A stretch of DNA of 28,564 nucleotides, from the NCBI GenBank assembly GCA_964640955.1, contig CAZXJI010000032.1:1-28564 (forward strand). The letters run 5' to 3'. Both the position numbers and the translations under genes were made by a program. Shown here piece by piece: positions 1-7,593 of the stretch (position 1 is the stretch's first letter; each line of letters opens with the position of its first letter). Below the pieces are notes generated by a model. It saw only the letters and a list, made by a program, of their open reading frames with translations. It ran no database searches and was not told the DNA's origin. This DNA is from CAXXOK01 sp964640955. Its GTDB lineage: Bacteria > Bacillota > Clostridia > Christensenellales > Aristaeellaceae.

Positions 1-112
1 GGCTTGGGTAGCTACTTTCATATTGGTGCCACCGTTTCTTGTTTTCTACGCCAGCGTAAAGCAGAATAAAGGCAATCAAACCGCGGTAGCCTTTTTTCTT
101 CCGCTTGCGCAT
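1..112 (-). CDS. Possible 5' part of a small membrane protein, cut by the window edge
   Basis: Reading leftward from an ATG at 112, an open frame runs off the window edge. It gives a very basic start (MRKRKKKGYR) followed by a short hydrophobic stretch (GLIAFILLYAGV) and a polar segment. This pattern fits a membrane protein with a positive-inside N-terminus, and the stretch is lower in G+C than its surroundings. Against it, no Shine-Dalgarno sequence lies before the ATG on this strand (the GGAGG-like motifs there are on the plus strand), and only 37 codons are visible. I do not recognise a family. It could equally be chance. Confidence 0.22.
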   Translation of the reverse strand, partial: MRKRKKKGYRGLIAFILLYAGVENKKRWHQYESSYPS

Positions 113-382
113 TGTTGCTGGAGGGGCGCAGTGTTTCTCGGAAGGAGGCACAGGTTTGTCGGACGGCGGACCGCTTGTGCGTGCGCCCGCGGGCGCACGC
201 ACTATTGCGGTACGGCCGGACGACTATCCTGTACTCCGGAGAGAAATTCTGCGCCCCTACGACGAGTGCAAGCCCGAAGGTTCCCAAAGGGCGAGCGGAA
301 AGCCCTTTGGTCGCGCCCGCAGGCACGATCCCCCCGCGCTCCTTGCGCCGAGGGGAGCTAAACCCCCTCAACCCCCTGCCTT
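113..382. other. Intergenic element with inverted repeats, no convincing gene
   Basis: This stretch lies downstream of the ROK kinase gene. I see no gene with a ribosome site here. It holds a 26-bp perfect palindrome (177-202), a 9-bp inverted repeat CCAAAGGGC/GCCCTTTGG at 284-292 and 302-310, and a 13-mer (315-327) that recurs inverted between gyrB and gyrA (15612-15624). Open frames across it are low-complexity Arg/Ala/Gly/Pro translations typical of GC-rich non-coding DNA. A dispersed intergenic repeat is the most likely explanation. No T-rich terminator for the kinase gene is evident. Confidence 0.4.
177..202. repeat. 26-bp perfect palindrome
   Basis: The half-site is GTGCGTGCGCCCG and its exact reverse complement follows without a spacer. 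Flanking ACCGC (left) and GCGGT (right) allow an imperfect extension after a small internal loop. It is not followed by a T-run, so it is unlikely to be an intrinsic terminator. It could be a repeat-element core or a protein-binding site. Confidence 0.85.
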
Positions 383-1258
383 TCAGGCAAGCACACCCTT
401 CCCTAGGAGGTACGCCCCCCACAGGCCGCTTACGGGGTAAAGCACCGGGGGCACGATCAGCTCGTCCAGGTGCTCCAGCACCTCGGGCACGGCCAGATAG
501 CCGTTGAGCAGCTCCTTCACGCGCGCGCGGATCATGGGGTAGAGCGCCGCGCGCTGCATCACCCCGCCGCCCAGGATGATGCGGCGGGGGCTTACGATCA
601 TCAGGAGATTCACGCACATCTGGGCCAGATAATCGGCCTCGAAGGCGAAGGCGGGATGGTCGTCGGGCAGGTCCCTGGCGTCGCCGAAGCGCGCGCTGAG
701 CGCCGGGCCGGAGGCGAGCCCTTCCAGGCAGCCGTCGTGATAGGGGCACACGCCGCGGGGGTCGGGATCATCGTGGCGGGGGCGCAGCAGCATGTGCCCG
801 ATCTCCGGGTGCATCAGCCCGTGCACCAGCTTGCCGCCGGAGAGCACCCCGCCGCCCACGCCCGTGCCCACGGTTACATACACCGCATCCGAAACCCCCT
901 GAGCCGCGCCCATCGCCGCCTCGGCGAGCACCGCGCCGTTCACGTCCGTGTCGATCGCACAGGGGATGTCCCTGTCCCCGCGCAGTTCGGACAAAAGGGG
1001 GTAGTTACGCCAAGCCAGCTTGGGCGTGCTGGTGATGCTGCCGTAATCCGGCGCGTCCGGATGCAGCGACAGCGGCCCGAACGCGGCCACGCCCAGCGCA
1101 TCCACGCCGTGGCCGCTGAAAAAGTCGCGCATGGGTGGCACGGTTTCCTTCGGGGTCTGGGTGGGCAGGGTCAGCCTGTCCAGTTCCTTACCGTTCTCGT
1201 CGAATACGCCGAGCACCATTTTGGTTCCGCCCGCTTCCAAAGCGCCTATTTTTCGCAT
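383..1258 (-). CDS. ROK-family sugar kinase, fructokinase-like
   Basis: The 291-residue protein is a cytoplasmic ATP-dependent sugar kinase. The N-terminal phosphate-binding loop reads EAGGTKMVLGVFD (residues 8-20). The catalytic base is probably D105 in IDTDVNGA. A second glycine-rich loop, VGTGVGGG, lies at 130-137. The ROK zinc site is complete: H155 in PEIGHM, then C171, H174 and C177 in CPYHDGC. Length and zinc spacing fit the short fructokinase branch (Bacillus YdhR/GmuE type), which makes fructose 6-phosphate from fructose or mannose-derived sugar. Exact substrate is inferred. The ATG at 1258 follows a GGAGGT ribosome site, and the gene is transcribed divergently from whiA. Confidence 0.88.
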   Translation of the reverse strand: MRKIGALEAGGTKMVLGVFDENGKELDRLTLPTQTPKETVPPMRDFFSGHGVDALGVAAFGPLSLHPDAPDYGSITSTPKLAWRNYPLLSELRGDRDIPCAIDTDVNGAVLAEAAMGAAQGVSDAVYVTVGTGVGGGVLSGGKLVHGLMHPEIGHMLLRPRHDDPDPRGVCPYHDGCLEGLASGPALSARFGDARDLPDDHPAFAFEADYLAQMCVNLLMIVSPRRIILGGGVMQRAALYPMIRARVKELLNGYLAVPEVLEHLDELIVPPVLYPVSGLWGAYLLGKGVLA

Positions 1259-1290
1259 AGCTTATAAACCTCCGTCCTGATTGTACCGTT

Positions 1291-1319
1291 ATCATAGCAG
1301 AACGCGCTTCCAAACACAA
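1291..1319 (-). promoter_or_regulatory. Sigma-A type promoter of the ROK kinase gene
   Basis: On the minus strand TTGTGT (-35) and TATGAT (-10) are separated by 17 bases. The -10 ends about 30 bases before the kinase start codon. It lies back to back with the whiA promoter, 20 bases away. Confidence 0.6.
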
Positions 1320-1338
1320 CCTGCTGCGCGCCTTCCGC

Positions 1339-1367
1339 TTGACGTTTGCGCGGGTTTTTTGTACAAT
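1339..1367 (+). promoter_or_regulatory. Sigma-A type promoter of whiA
   Basis: TTGACG and TACAAT are spaced by 17 bases, close to consensus. Transcription would begin near 1374, giving a leader of about 125 bases before whiA. Confidence 0.75.
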
Positions 1368-1391
1368 AGAGCAAATGAGCGTTGGTACCGT

Positions 1392-1461
1392 CGCCGCGGC
1401 CCGGCTTTTGCCGGCGCCGCGGCGCCTGCCGGGCCGCAACGGCCGGGATCGCGGCGTTTTT
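1392..1461 (+). promoter_or_regulatory. Possible attenuator in the whiA leader
   Basis: The leader is extremely G+C-rich. One arm, CGCCGCGGCCCGGC from 1392, can pair with a later GCCGGCGCCGCGG arm around a TTTT loop. Alternatively, GCGGCG at 1451-1456, directly followed by TTTTT, can pair with an upstream CCGC or CGCCGC. Two exclusive folds, one ending in a U-run, resemble an attenuator. This is a reading of base pairing only; no known riboswitch class was recognised. Confidence 0.3.
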
Positions 1462-1500
1462 GGGGAGGCGGCGGGATATCGGGAGACACGGAGGGCAGCC

Positions 1501-2472
1501 ATGTCCTTTTCATCGGATTGTAAGGAGGAGCTTTGCCGCGTGCCGTGCGACAAAGCCTGTTGCCGTTTATCGGAACTGGGCGCGCTGTACATGACGCTGG
1601 GAACGCTGTCGTTGCTGGGGCAGGGGCGGCTGAGCGTACAGTTCAGCGTCGAAAGTCCGGCCATCGCCAGGCGCGTTTTTACGCTTTTGCAAAAGGAAGC
1701 CAAGATCGTGGCGCAGCTGCACTACGTGACCTATGCGCGCTTCGGCGGCCGGCGCAAGTGCGTGCTGACCGTCGGCCCACGGCAGGCTCCGGCGTTCATG
1801 ACCCTGATGGGCATGATGGAGGCGGACGCGGACGGCGCGCAGGCGCTGCGCTCCACCACGCCGCGGCTGAAGCTCAACCGGGATTGCTGCCGCCGTGCGT
1901 TCCTGCGGGGCGCGCTGCTGGGCTGCGGAACGATCACCGACCCCAACGTGGCTTATCACCTGGAAATGACTGTGAAGGACGAGGCTTTGCGGCTGAACAT
2001 CGCCAGGTGCCTGCAAAGCCTGAACGTTCCCGTGAAGATCACCGTGCGGCGCGGCGTTCAGAGCGTCTACTGCAAGCAGAGCGACCAGATCGCCGATATC
2101 CTGACCGCAGCGGGGGCGCACACGGCCGTGACCCGGCTGGAATCCCTGCGCGTCCGCCGGCAGGTGCTGGGCACGGTTAACCGCGCCATGAACTGCGACA
2201 GCGCGAACCTTCGCAAGCAGATGAACGCCAGCCAGCAGCAGCTTACGCTGATCGCCGGGCTGATGGACTCGGAGCATTTTTCCGCCATGCCCCCGGCCCT
2301 GCAGCAGATTGCCCGCGCCCGTCTGCAATACCCCGATATGTCCCTGGAGGAGCTGGGTCAGACGTTTTCCCCGCCGATCGGAAAAAGCGGCGTCAACCAT
2401 CGCATGCGACGGCTGATCCGCTTCGCCCGGGAGGAGGCCGGAGAGGAAACGCTTCCGCCTTCCGGGCCGTGA
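1501..2472 (+). CDS. whiA: WhiA, sporulation/cell-division regulator-like DNA-binding protein
   Basis: The 323-residue protein is WhiA, the conserved Gram-positive protein that joins a homing-endonuclease-like (LAGLIDADG) fold to a C-terminal helix-turn-helix. In streptomycetes it controls sporulation; in firmicutes it affects division and chromosome segregation. The start MSFSSDCKEELCR is typical of the family. The core GALLGCGTITDPNVAYHLE is the degenerate LAGLIDADG region, and MSLEELGQTFSPPIGKSGVN near the end is the WhiA HTH. The ATG at 1501 is chosen over upstream in-frame starts because GGAGGG sits five bases before it and the homology begins there. The next gene is a Crh-like HPr, the same neighbour as in Bacillus. 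The classical yvcJ and yvcK partners are not upstream, so the cluster is shortened. Confidence 0.93.
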   Translation: MSFSSDCKEELCRVPCDKACCRLSELGALYMTLGTLSLLGQGRLSVQFSVESPAIARRVFTLLQKEAKIVAQLHYVTYARFGGRRKCVLTVGPRQAPAFMTLMGMMEADADGAQALRSTTPRLKLNRDCCRRAFLRGALLGCGTITDPNVAYHLEMTVKDEALRLNIARCLQSLNVPVKITVRRGVQSVYCKQSDQIADILTAAGAHTAVTRLESLRVRRQVLGTVNRAMNCDSANLRKQMNASQQQLTLIAGLMDSEHFSAMPPALQQIARARLQYPDMSLEELGQTFSPPIGKSGVNHRMRRLIRFAREEAGEETLPPSGP

Positions 2473-2543
2473 ACCCCGCGTATTCGTTTTATGCTGAGCC
2501 GCACCGCACAACCGGGCGTCGCTATCGATTGGAGGAACCACCC

Positions 2544-2804
2544 ATGATTCGTACCGAATTGGACCTGCAACCCATTATGCCTTTCAACCGGGCCACCGCG
2601 GCACGGCTGGCCGCCGCGGCCAGCCGCTACGAAAGCCGCCTGACCCTGGAATGCGAGGGGCTCGTGCTGAACATGAAAAGCATGCTCGGCCTTCTTTCGC
2701 AGGCGAAGCTGCCCGAAGGCAAGGCGACGCTCGTCGCCGTCGGCGCGGACGAGCTGGCCGCCACGCAGGCGGTGCTGGCCGCCGTGAACGAAGAATCGGC
2801 ATAG
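2544..2804 (+). CDS. Crh-like HPr paralogue without the phospho-histidine
   Basis: This 86-residue protein has the HPr fold pattern: the segment after the active-site position ends in AAAASRY, followed by LTLECEGLVLNMKSMLGLLS and a final GADELAATQAVLAAV. Aligned with Bacillus HPr, the His15 position reads Asn (PFNRATAA instead of GIHARPAT) and Arg17 is also lost. The regulatory Ser46 context is kept as NMKSMLG. Crh of Bacillus likewise lacks His15 and keeps Ser46, and is encoded next to whiA. A catabolite co-regulator phosphorylated by HPr kinase, rather than a sugar-transport phosphocarrier, is inferred. GGAGG eight bases before the ATG at 2544 fixes the start. It is probably co-transcribed with whiA. 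Confidence 0.82.
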   Translation: MIRTELDLQPIMPFNRATAARLAAAASRYESRLTLECEGLVLNMKSMLGLLSQAKLPEGKATLVAVGADELAATQAVLAAVNEESA

Positions 2805-2835
2805 CCTCCATCCGTTCCGCCCTCTCCAGCATACG

Positions 2836-2867
2836 AGCCGCGAAGCGCCGAAACGCGCTTCGCGGCT
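2836..2867 (+). terminator. Stem-loop after the crh-like gene
   Basis: AGCCGCGAAGCG pairs with CGCTTCGCGGCT across an eight-base loop, giving a 12-bp perfect stem about 30 bases after the stop. The T-run that follows is poor (TTG), so termination efficiency is uncertain. Confidence 0.5.
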
Positions 2868-2898
2868 TTGCGCATGCGCGCGCGGAACGCGGCCCTTA

Positions 2899-2927
2899 TT
2901 GCGCAAAGGGGGCAAACAGGGTATGAT
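2899..2927 (+). promoter_or_regulatory. Promoter of the glycosidase-recF unit
   Basis: TTGCGC and TATGAT are separated by 17 bases, 29 bases before the glycosidase start codon. Confidence 0.6.
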
Positions 2928-2956
2928 AAAGGCATTCCGGACAAGGAGGTACATCG

Positions 2957-4768
2957 ATGATCCTGCATGATTCCCATTCCCCTGCGTATCGCGATCCCCT
3001 CGGCCCCGTCCCCGCGGGCGGACGGCTGACGGTGCGGTTTTCGGCGGACGAAGGCGACACGGTCACCCTGCGCACCTGGGACGGTGCGGAACAGCGCGTC
3101 CCCATGAAGCGCGATAAGGACGGTTTATGGGCGGCGACGGTTCGCGTGCCGGAAACGCCGATGCTGTTCTGGTATGATTTCATCGTTTCCCGCCCCGAAG
3201 GCGAGCTGCGCTACGGCAACGCCGCCGACGAACTGGGTGGCGAGGGCGAGCCCATTTTCGGCGCGTCCCGCAGCTATCAGGTGACGGTGTACGATCCAGC
3301 TTATCAAACCCCCGCCTATCTTCGCGAGGGCATCCTGTACCAGGTGTTCCCCGATCGCTTTTACCGCCCCGAAGGCGCCGCCGACCCCGCGCGTTCCAAG
3401 CGCGTCGCGCAGGCGCACCCGGAGGCGACCTTTCATGCCGACTGGGCGGAGCGCCCGACGCTGGACCTCGACCCGGAAAACGGCGACAACCGCGCGCTGG
3501 ACTTTTTCGGCGGCACGCTCGCGGGCATTGCGGAGAAGCTTGCCTACCTCAGGGATCTGGGCGTGACGGTATTGTACCTGAACCCCGTCGTGCGCGCCCG
3601 CACCAACCACCGCTACGACACCGGCGACTACAAAACGGTCGATCCGATACTGGGCAAAAACGCCGATTTTACGGCGCTTGCCCGCGCCGCGGCCGAGTAC
3701 GGCATCCGCGTGCTGTGCGACGGGGTTTTCAGCCACACGGGCGCGGACAGCCTCTACTTCAACCGCTACGGGCGCTACGAAAGCGTGGGCGCGTACCAGA
3801 GCCAGCATTCGCCCTATTATCCCTGGTACCGCTTTTACGAGTTTCCCGATCGCTACAACGCCTGGTGGGGCTTTTACACCCTGCCTGCGCTTGAGAAGAA
3901 CAACCCCGATTACCGCGCCTTTCTGCTGAGCGGCCGAAACGGCGTGCTGCCCCTGTGGATGCGCCGCGGCGCGTGCGGCTGGCGGCTGGACGTGGCGGAC
4001 GAACTGCCCGTTTCCCTGCTTCAGGACATGCGCGCGGCCGTCAAGCGGCAGAACCCGGAAGGGGCGCTGCTGGGCGAGGTATGGGAGGACGCCAGCAACA
4101 AGATCAGCTACGGCGTTCCCCGCTCCTACTGCCTGGGGGATACGCTGGACAGCGTGATGAACTATCCCCTGCGCCGCGCCGTGATCGACTTCTACACCCA
4201 TAAGGCGTCCGCGCGCGACCTCAACCGGCTCATCCTGCACCAGCGGGAGGTGTACCCGGCGCCGTTTTACTATTCGCTGATGAACCTGCTGGGCAGCCAC
4301 GACCGCGTACGCGCCCTGAACGCCTTCGCGGGCTACGACCGCCCCGGCACCGCGCAGATGCCGCGCGATCAGGCGCGGGAGGTGAGCCTTTCGCCCGAAC
4401 AGCTCGCCCTGTCCAAGGCACGCTACCTGGAGGCGCTTCGGCTGATCTGCGCGCTGCCCGGCATGCCCGCGGTGTACTACGGCGACGAGCGGGGCATGCA
4501 GGGCATGGCCGACCCGTGGAACCGCGCGCCCATGGCGTGGGAGGACGGCGACGAAACGCTGGCCGACCGCGTGAGGACGCTTTTGCGCAACCGCCGTTCC
4601 AGCCCCGTGCTTCAAACCGGCTTCCTGGACGTGGAAGCGCCGGACGACGATACCCTGATCGTGCGCCGTTACGCCGTCCACAAAAGGGACGTGTTCGGTC
4701 GCACGCTGGCCGGCGAGCCGGTGCGCGCCGTGTTCACGCGCAGCCCCGCGCCGAAGCCCGGCTGCTGA
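2957..4768 (+). CDS. GH13 alpha-glucan hydrolase, neopullulanase/amylopullulanase-like
   Basis: This 603-residue enzyme has no signal peptide, so it should act on imported malto-oligosaccharides in the cytoplasm. Residues 1 to about 115 form a beta-rich N-terminal module like those of cyclomaltodextrinases and neopullulanases. The (beta/alpha)8 barrel follows with the GH13 signatures: region I DGVFSHTG, region II GWRLDVADE with the nucleophile Asp, region III LGEVWED with the acid/base Glu, and region IV LLGSHD. All three catalytic acids are present. The C-terminal beta domain looks short, ending about 60 residues after the barrel. AAGGAGG lies seven bases before the ATG. recF starts 43 bases downstream and is probably read from the same promoter. 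Substrate preference (pullulan, starch or cyclodextrin) cannot be read from the sequence. Confidence 0.87.
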   Translation: MILHDSHSPAYRDPLGPVPAGGRLTVRFSADEGDTVTLRTWDGAEQRVPMKRDKDGLWAATVRVPETPMLFWYDFIVSRPEGELRYGNAADELGGEGEPIFGASRSYQVTVYDPAYQTPAYLREGILYQVFPDRFYRPEGAADPARSKRVAQAHPEATFHADWAERPTLDLDPENGDNRALDFFGGTLAGIAEKLAYLRDLGVTVLYLNPVVRARTNHRYDTGDYKTVDPILGKNADFTALARAAAEYGIRVLCDGVFSHTGADSLYFNRYGRYESVGAYQSQHSPYYPWYRFYEFPDRYNAWWGFYTLPALEKNNPDYRAFLLSGRNGVLPLWMRRGACGWRLDVADELPVSLLQDMRAAVKRQNPEGALLGEVWEDASNKISYGVPRSYCLGDTLDSVMNYPLRRAVIDFYTHKASARDLNRLILHQREVYPAPFYYSLMNLLGSHDRVRALNAFAGYDRPGTAQMPRDQAREVSLSPEQLALSKARYLEALRLICALPGMPAVYYGDERGMQGMADPWNRAPMAWEDGDETLADRVRTLLRNRRSSPVLQTGFLDVEAPDDDTLIVRRYAVHKRDVFGRTLAGEPVRAVFTRSPAPKPGC

Positions 4769-4811
4769 TTTCCCCGTTCCTCGCAGACCGACGAAAGGCG
4801 GAGCTTCGCCG

Positions 4812-5933
4812 ATGTACTTCACTTCGCTTACGCTCAGGGCTTTCCGCAACTACGCGGCGCTCGACCTGGCGCCTTCGAAGGGCACCACCGTGCTCTACGG
4901 CGCCAACGGCTCCGGCAAGACCAACCTGCTGGAGGCCATGCACCTGCTTTCCGTAGGGCGCAGCCACCGCACCGCCGTCGACCGGGAAATGATCCAGCAG
5001 GATGCCGGCGTGGCTTTCGTGAAGGCGGAAACCCGGCGGCTGGACGGGAAGCACGAGCTGGAAGTGCGGCTTTACCCGCTGGAAAAGCCGCAAAAGCGCG
5101 TGCTGCTCTACGGCAAGCCCGCCAAACGCATCACCGACATGATGGGGCACGCCACCACCGTCATGTTCGGGCCGGAGGACCTGCGCATCGTCCGGGACGG
5201 GCCTGCCGCCCGCCGCCGCTTTATGGACATGCAGCTGAGCCAGATCCGTCCCAGCTACGTTCAGGCGCTCAAGCGCTACCTGAGCGCGCTGGAGAGCCGC
5301 AACGCCCTCCTGCGCGCCCAGCGTTGCGATACGGGCGGCGATCTGGACGCCCAGCTGGACGCGTGGGACGAACAGCTTTCCGGCGCGGCGGTCTACGTGG
5401 TGGAGGCGCGGCGCTGGTTTCTTTCCGAACTGGCGCAGAGCGCCGCGGCGCAGTACGCCGCCATCGCCGAGGACCCGGAGGAAACGTTTGAGCTGCGCTA
5501 CACGGGCCCCCTGGCCGCCACCGACACCCCCTACCGCCAGATGATGAACGGCCTCAAGCGCGGCCGCGCCGAGGACAAGCGCCGCATGTACACGAATTTC
5601 GGCCCCCACCGGGACGACCTCGCGCTGCTTTTGTGCGGCAAGGAACTGCGCGCCTACGGCAGCCAGGGGCAATTGCGCACCGCGGTGCTGAGCATGAAGC
5701 TGGGCGAGATTCAATTGATCGAAAACGAAATGGGCGAAAAACCCGCCCTGCTTTTGGACGACGTGTTCAGCGAGCTGGACGCGAAACGCCGCAACGCGCT
5801 GTTGCAGAGCGCGCGCGGCGTGCAGACCTTTTTAACCTGTACCGACAAGGCGGACGCCGCGGGGGCGCACGCCGACGCGTTCTACCGCGTGCAGACGAAC
5901 GAAAGGGGCGAGGCGACGCTCACGGAAGGGTGA
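4812..5933 (+). CDS. recF: RecF, DNA replication and repair ATPase
   Basis: This is a 373-residue RecF, an SMC/ABC-like ATPase that helps load RecA at gapped DNA together with RecO and RecR. Walker A is GANGSGKT at residues 30-37. The ABC-type signature is GSQGQLRTAVLSMKLGE, and Walker B is ALLLDDVFSELD near residue 315. The starting MYFTSLTLRAFRNY is typical of the family, and a GGAG lies eight bases upstream of the ATG. In most firmicutes recF follows dnaA-dnaN and precedes gyrB. Here it follows a glycosidase and runs convergently into a metallophosphatase with only four bases between stop codons. Confidence 0.95.
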   Translation: MYFTSLTLRAFRNYAALDLAPSKGTTVLYGANGSGKTNLLEAMHLLSVGRSHRTAVDREMIQQDAGVAFVKAETRRLDGKHELEVRLYPLEKPQKRVLLYGKPAKRITDMMGHATTVMFGPEDLRIVRDGPAARRRFMDMQLSQIRPSYVQALKRYLSALESRNALLRAQRCDTGGDLDAQLDAWDEQLSGAAVYVVEARRWFLSELAQSAAAQYAAIAEDPEETFELRYTGPLAATDTPYRQMMNGLKRGRAEDKRRMYTNFGPHRDDLALLLCGKELRAYGSQGQLRTAVLSMKLGEIQLIENEMGEKPALLLDDVFSELDAKRRNALLQSARGVQTFLTCTDKADAAGAHADAFYRVQTNERGEATLTEG

Positions 5934-5937
5934 GGGG

Positions 5938-6630
5938 CTACCACACCGTCTCGCCGCCGGTCAGCTCCCGCACGCCCATAAACACCGCGTACAGGTTGTT
6001 TTCCATCGCCACGTCCATGTGCAGATGCCCGAAATACCAGCGCTTGTAGCTTACGTTGTCCATCACCCATTGCAGGAAGCCGTTGAGCTCTTTTTCGCCT
6101 TCATAATCGCCGGTGATTTTGGCCATTACGCTTTCCGGGGCGGCGTGCGTTACCACGTAGTCCACCTTGCGGCCGTAGTGTCCCAGACTTCTGCGCGCCC
6201 GCCAGTAATCCTCGGCGGAGGGCATTTCCGCCGGCCACCAGTCCACGCCCTCGTCGCGGCGGGCGCGATCCACCGAATACCCGCCGCCCATGGCGAACAC
6301 CGTGTGCCCTTCGATTTTGTACACCTGCCCGCGCTGCAGATGGTAGATGTTGCGTCGCACCCGTCCCGCCACGCCGCCGTTCCAGCGCGCGGGCGGGCAG
6401 GCGGCGAGCATGTCGAAGTTCTCGTGCGAGCCGTCCACAAAGGCGATGGTATAGGGGCGCTCGCTCAGTTCCCGAAGCGTTTTCTCCTCCCGGGGGCCGC
6501 CGGAAAACAGATAGCCGAAATCGCCGCAGACGATCAGCGTATCCTGCTTCGTCCAGTTTCGGGAGAAGGGCATGGCGTCCGCGCTGAGGCGCGCGGGGTT
6601 GCCGTGCGTGTCGCCGGTCACATAGATCAT
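5938..6630 (-). CDS. Calcineurin-like metallophosphatase
   Basis: This 230-residue protein has the two-metal phosphoesterase motifs in order: GDTHG at residues 6-10, GDFG at 36-39, GSHEN near 68, a THAAP motif near 164, and GHLH near 201. The usual third motif is GNHE. Here Asn is Ser (codon TCG), and that Asn normally helps position substrate and metal, so activity may be altered. No signal peptide is visible. The natural substrate is unknown; relatives act on nucleotides or phosphodiesters. The ATG follows GGGAGG nine bases upstream. The sirtuin gene ends 58 bases before it on the same strand, so the two may be co-transcribed. Confidence 0.85.
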   Translation of the reverse strand: MIYVTGDTHGNPARLSADAMPFSRNWTKQDTLIVCGDFGYLFSGGPREEKTLRELSERPYTIAFVDGSHENFDMLAACPPARWNGGVAGRVRRNIYHLQRGQVYKIEGHTVFAMGGGYSVDRARRDEGVDWWPAEMPSAEDYWRARRSLGHYGRKVDYVVTHAAPESVMAKITGDYEGEKELNGFLQWVMDNVSYKRWYFGHLHMDVAMENNLYAVFMGVRELTGGETVW

Positions 6631-6663
6631 TCTCCGTCCTCCCTTCCCGGTCGCGTCTGTTCC

Positions 6664-6686
6664 GCCCCGGCCCGTTCGGCCGGGGC
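6664..6686. repeat. Strong inverted repeat between sirtuin and phosphatase genes
   Basis: GCCCCGGCC and GGCCGGGGC form a 9-bp stem around a five-base loop, just after the sirtuin stop codon. No T-run follows on the minus strand, so it may slow or process the transcript rather than end it. Confidence 0.5.
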
Positions 6687-6688
6687 GC

Positions 6689-7423
6689 TTATTGCGGCAC
6701 GGCCGCGTCCAGCGCCTGCGCGACGCTGTCGCGCACGATCAGGTCGGCACGCCGGTCGTAGGGCGTCTCGTCGCGGTTGAGCAGCGCGAGCTTCGCCCTT
6801 CGGCGGTACTCCACCAGCCCCGCCGCGGGGTAGACCGTCAGCGACGTGCCCCCGACGATCAGCAGGTCGCACCGTTCAACGGCGCGCACGGCCGCGGTCA
6901 ACACCCGTTCGTTGAGCGTTTCGCCGTAAAAAACGATGTCTGGGCGCAGCGTTCCCCCGCAGGCGCAGCGGGGCGTGCCCGGCTGCGCGAGGACGTAAGC
7001 CAGGTCGTAGGCCTTCCCGCAGCGCAGGCACAGGTTGCGCCGCACGGTGCCGTGCAGTTCCAGCACGTTTCGGCTTCCGGCGTCCTGGTGCAGGCCGTCG
7101 ATGTTCTGGGTGAGCACCGCCCTGAGCTTGCCCTGCTTTTCCAGCCGCGCCAGGGCGAAGTGCCCGGCGTTGGGCCTGGCGTCCGGATAGAGCATGACCG
7201 ATTTGTAAAACGACCAGAACGCGTCGGGGTCGCGCATAAAGTAGTCGATGGAGAGCATCTCCTCGTAGCTTTTCCCCTCGGCCCGGTTATACAGCCCGTG
7301 CGCGCTTCTGAAATCCGGTATGCCGCTCTCCGTGCTCATCCCCGCGCCGCCGAAAAAAACGACGTCGCGGCTCTCGTCGATCATCCGGCGCAGCTTTTCC
7401 ACCGCCGGCGACAAAACAGCCAT
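6689..7423 (-). CDS. cobB: Sirtuin, NAD-dependent protein deacylase
   Basis: This 244-residue Sir2-family enzyme removes acyl groups from lysines using NAD+. Visible motifs are the NAD loop GAGMSTESGIPDFR (residues 26-39), TQNIDGLH (105-112), the catalytic His124 in LELHGTV, and a complete zinc ribbon C132-x2-C135 and C153-x-C155. GGTSLTVYPA (191-200) is the second NAD contact. The Tyr/Arg pair that marks CobB/SIRT5-type desuccinylases was not seen, so simple deacetylation is more likely. AAGAAGG is nine bases before the ATG at 7423 but only three before the in-frame ATG at 7429, so 7423 is preferred. It reads away from thrS. Confidence 0.92.
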   Translation of the reverse strand: MAVLSPAVEKLRRMIDESRDVVFFGGAGMSTESGIPDFRSAHGLYNRAEGKSYEEMLSIDYFMRDPDAFWSFYKSVMLYPDARPNAGHFALARLEKQGKLRAVLTQNIDGLHQDAGSRNVLELHGTVRRNLCLRCGKAYDLAYVLAQPGTPRCACGGTLRPDIVFYGETLNERVLTAAVRAVERCDLLIVGGTSLTVYPAAGLVEYRRRAKLALLNRDETPYDRRADLIVRDSVAQALDAAVPQ

Positions 7424-7559
7424 CCCCATATGCCTTCTTTCCCGTCCAAGAAGCGCTTCCCGCCGCGGCCCCGGCCGGGCGGCGGCGTTTCCCTTTTGTT
7501 ACGGTTTCGACATCGCTTGTGAAAATTCCTACACGCACGGCCGAACCCGCCCGGCGCTC

Positions 7560-7588
7560 TTGACCCGCGCGCCCGACCGTGCTATACT
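7560..7588 (+). promoter_or_regulatory. Promoter of the thrS T-box leader
   Basis: TTGACC and TATACT are 17 bases apart. Transcription would start near 7595, at the base of T-box stem I. Confidence 0.75.
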
Positions 7589-7593
7589 ACCCC

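Noticed and set aside
3125..4849. 574-codon minus-strand frame opposite the glycosidase and recF start
   Set aside because: Composition is a mirror of the plus-strand codons, no ribosome site, and the plus strand has complete GH13 motifs.
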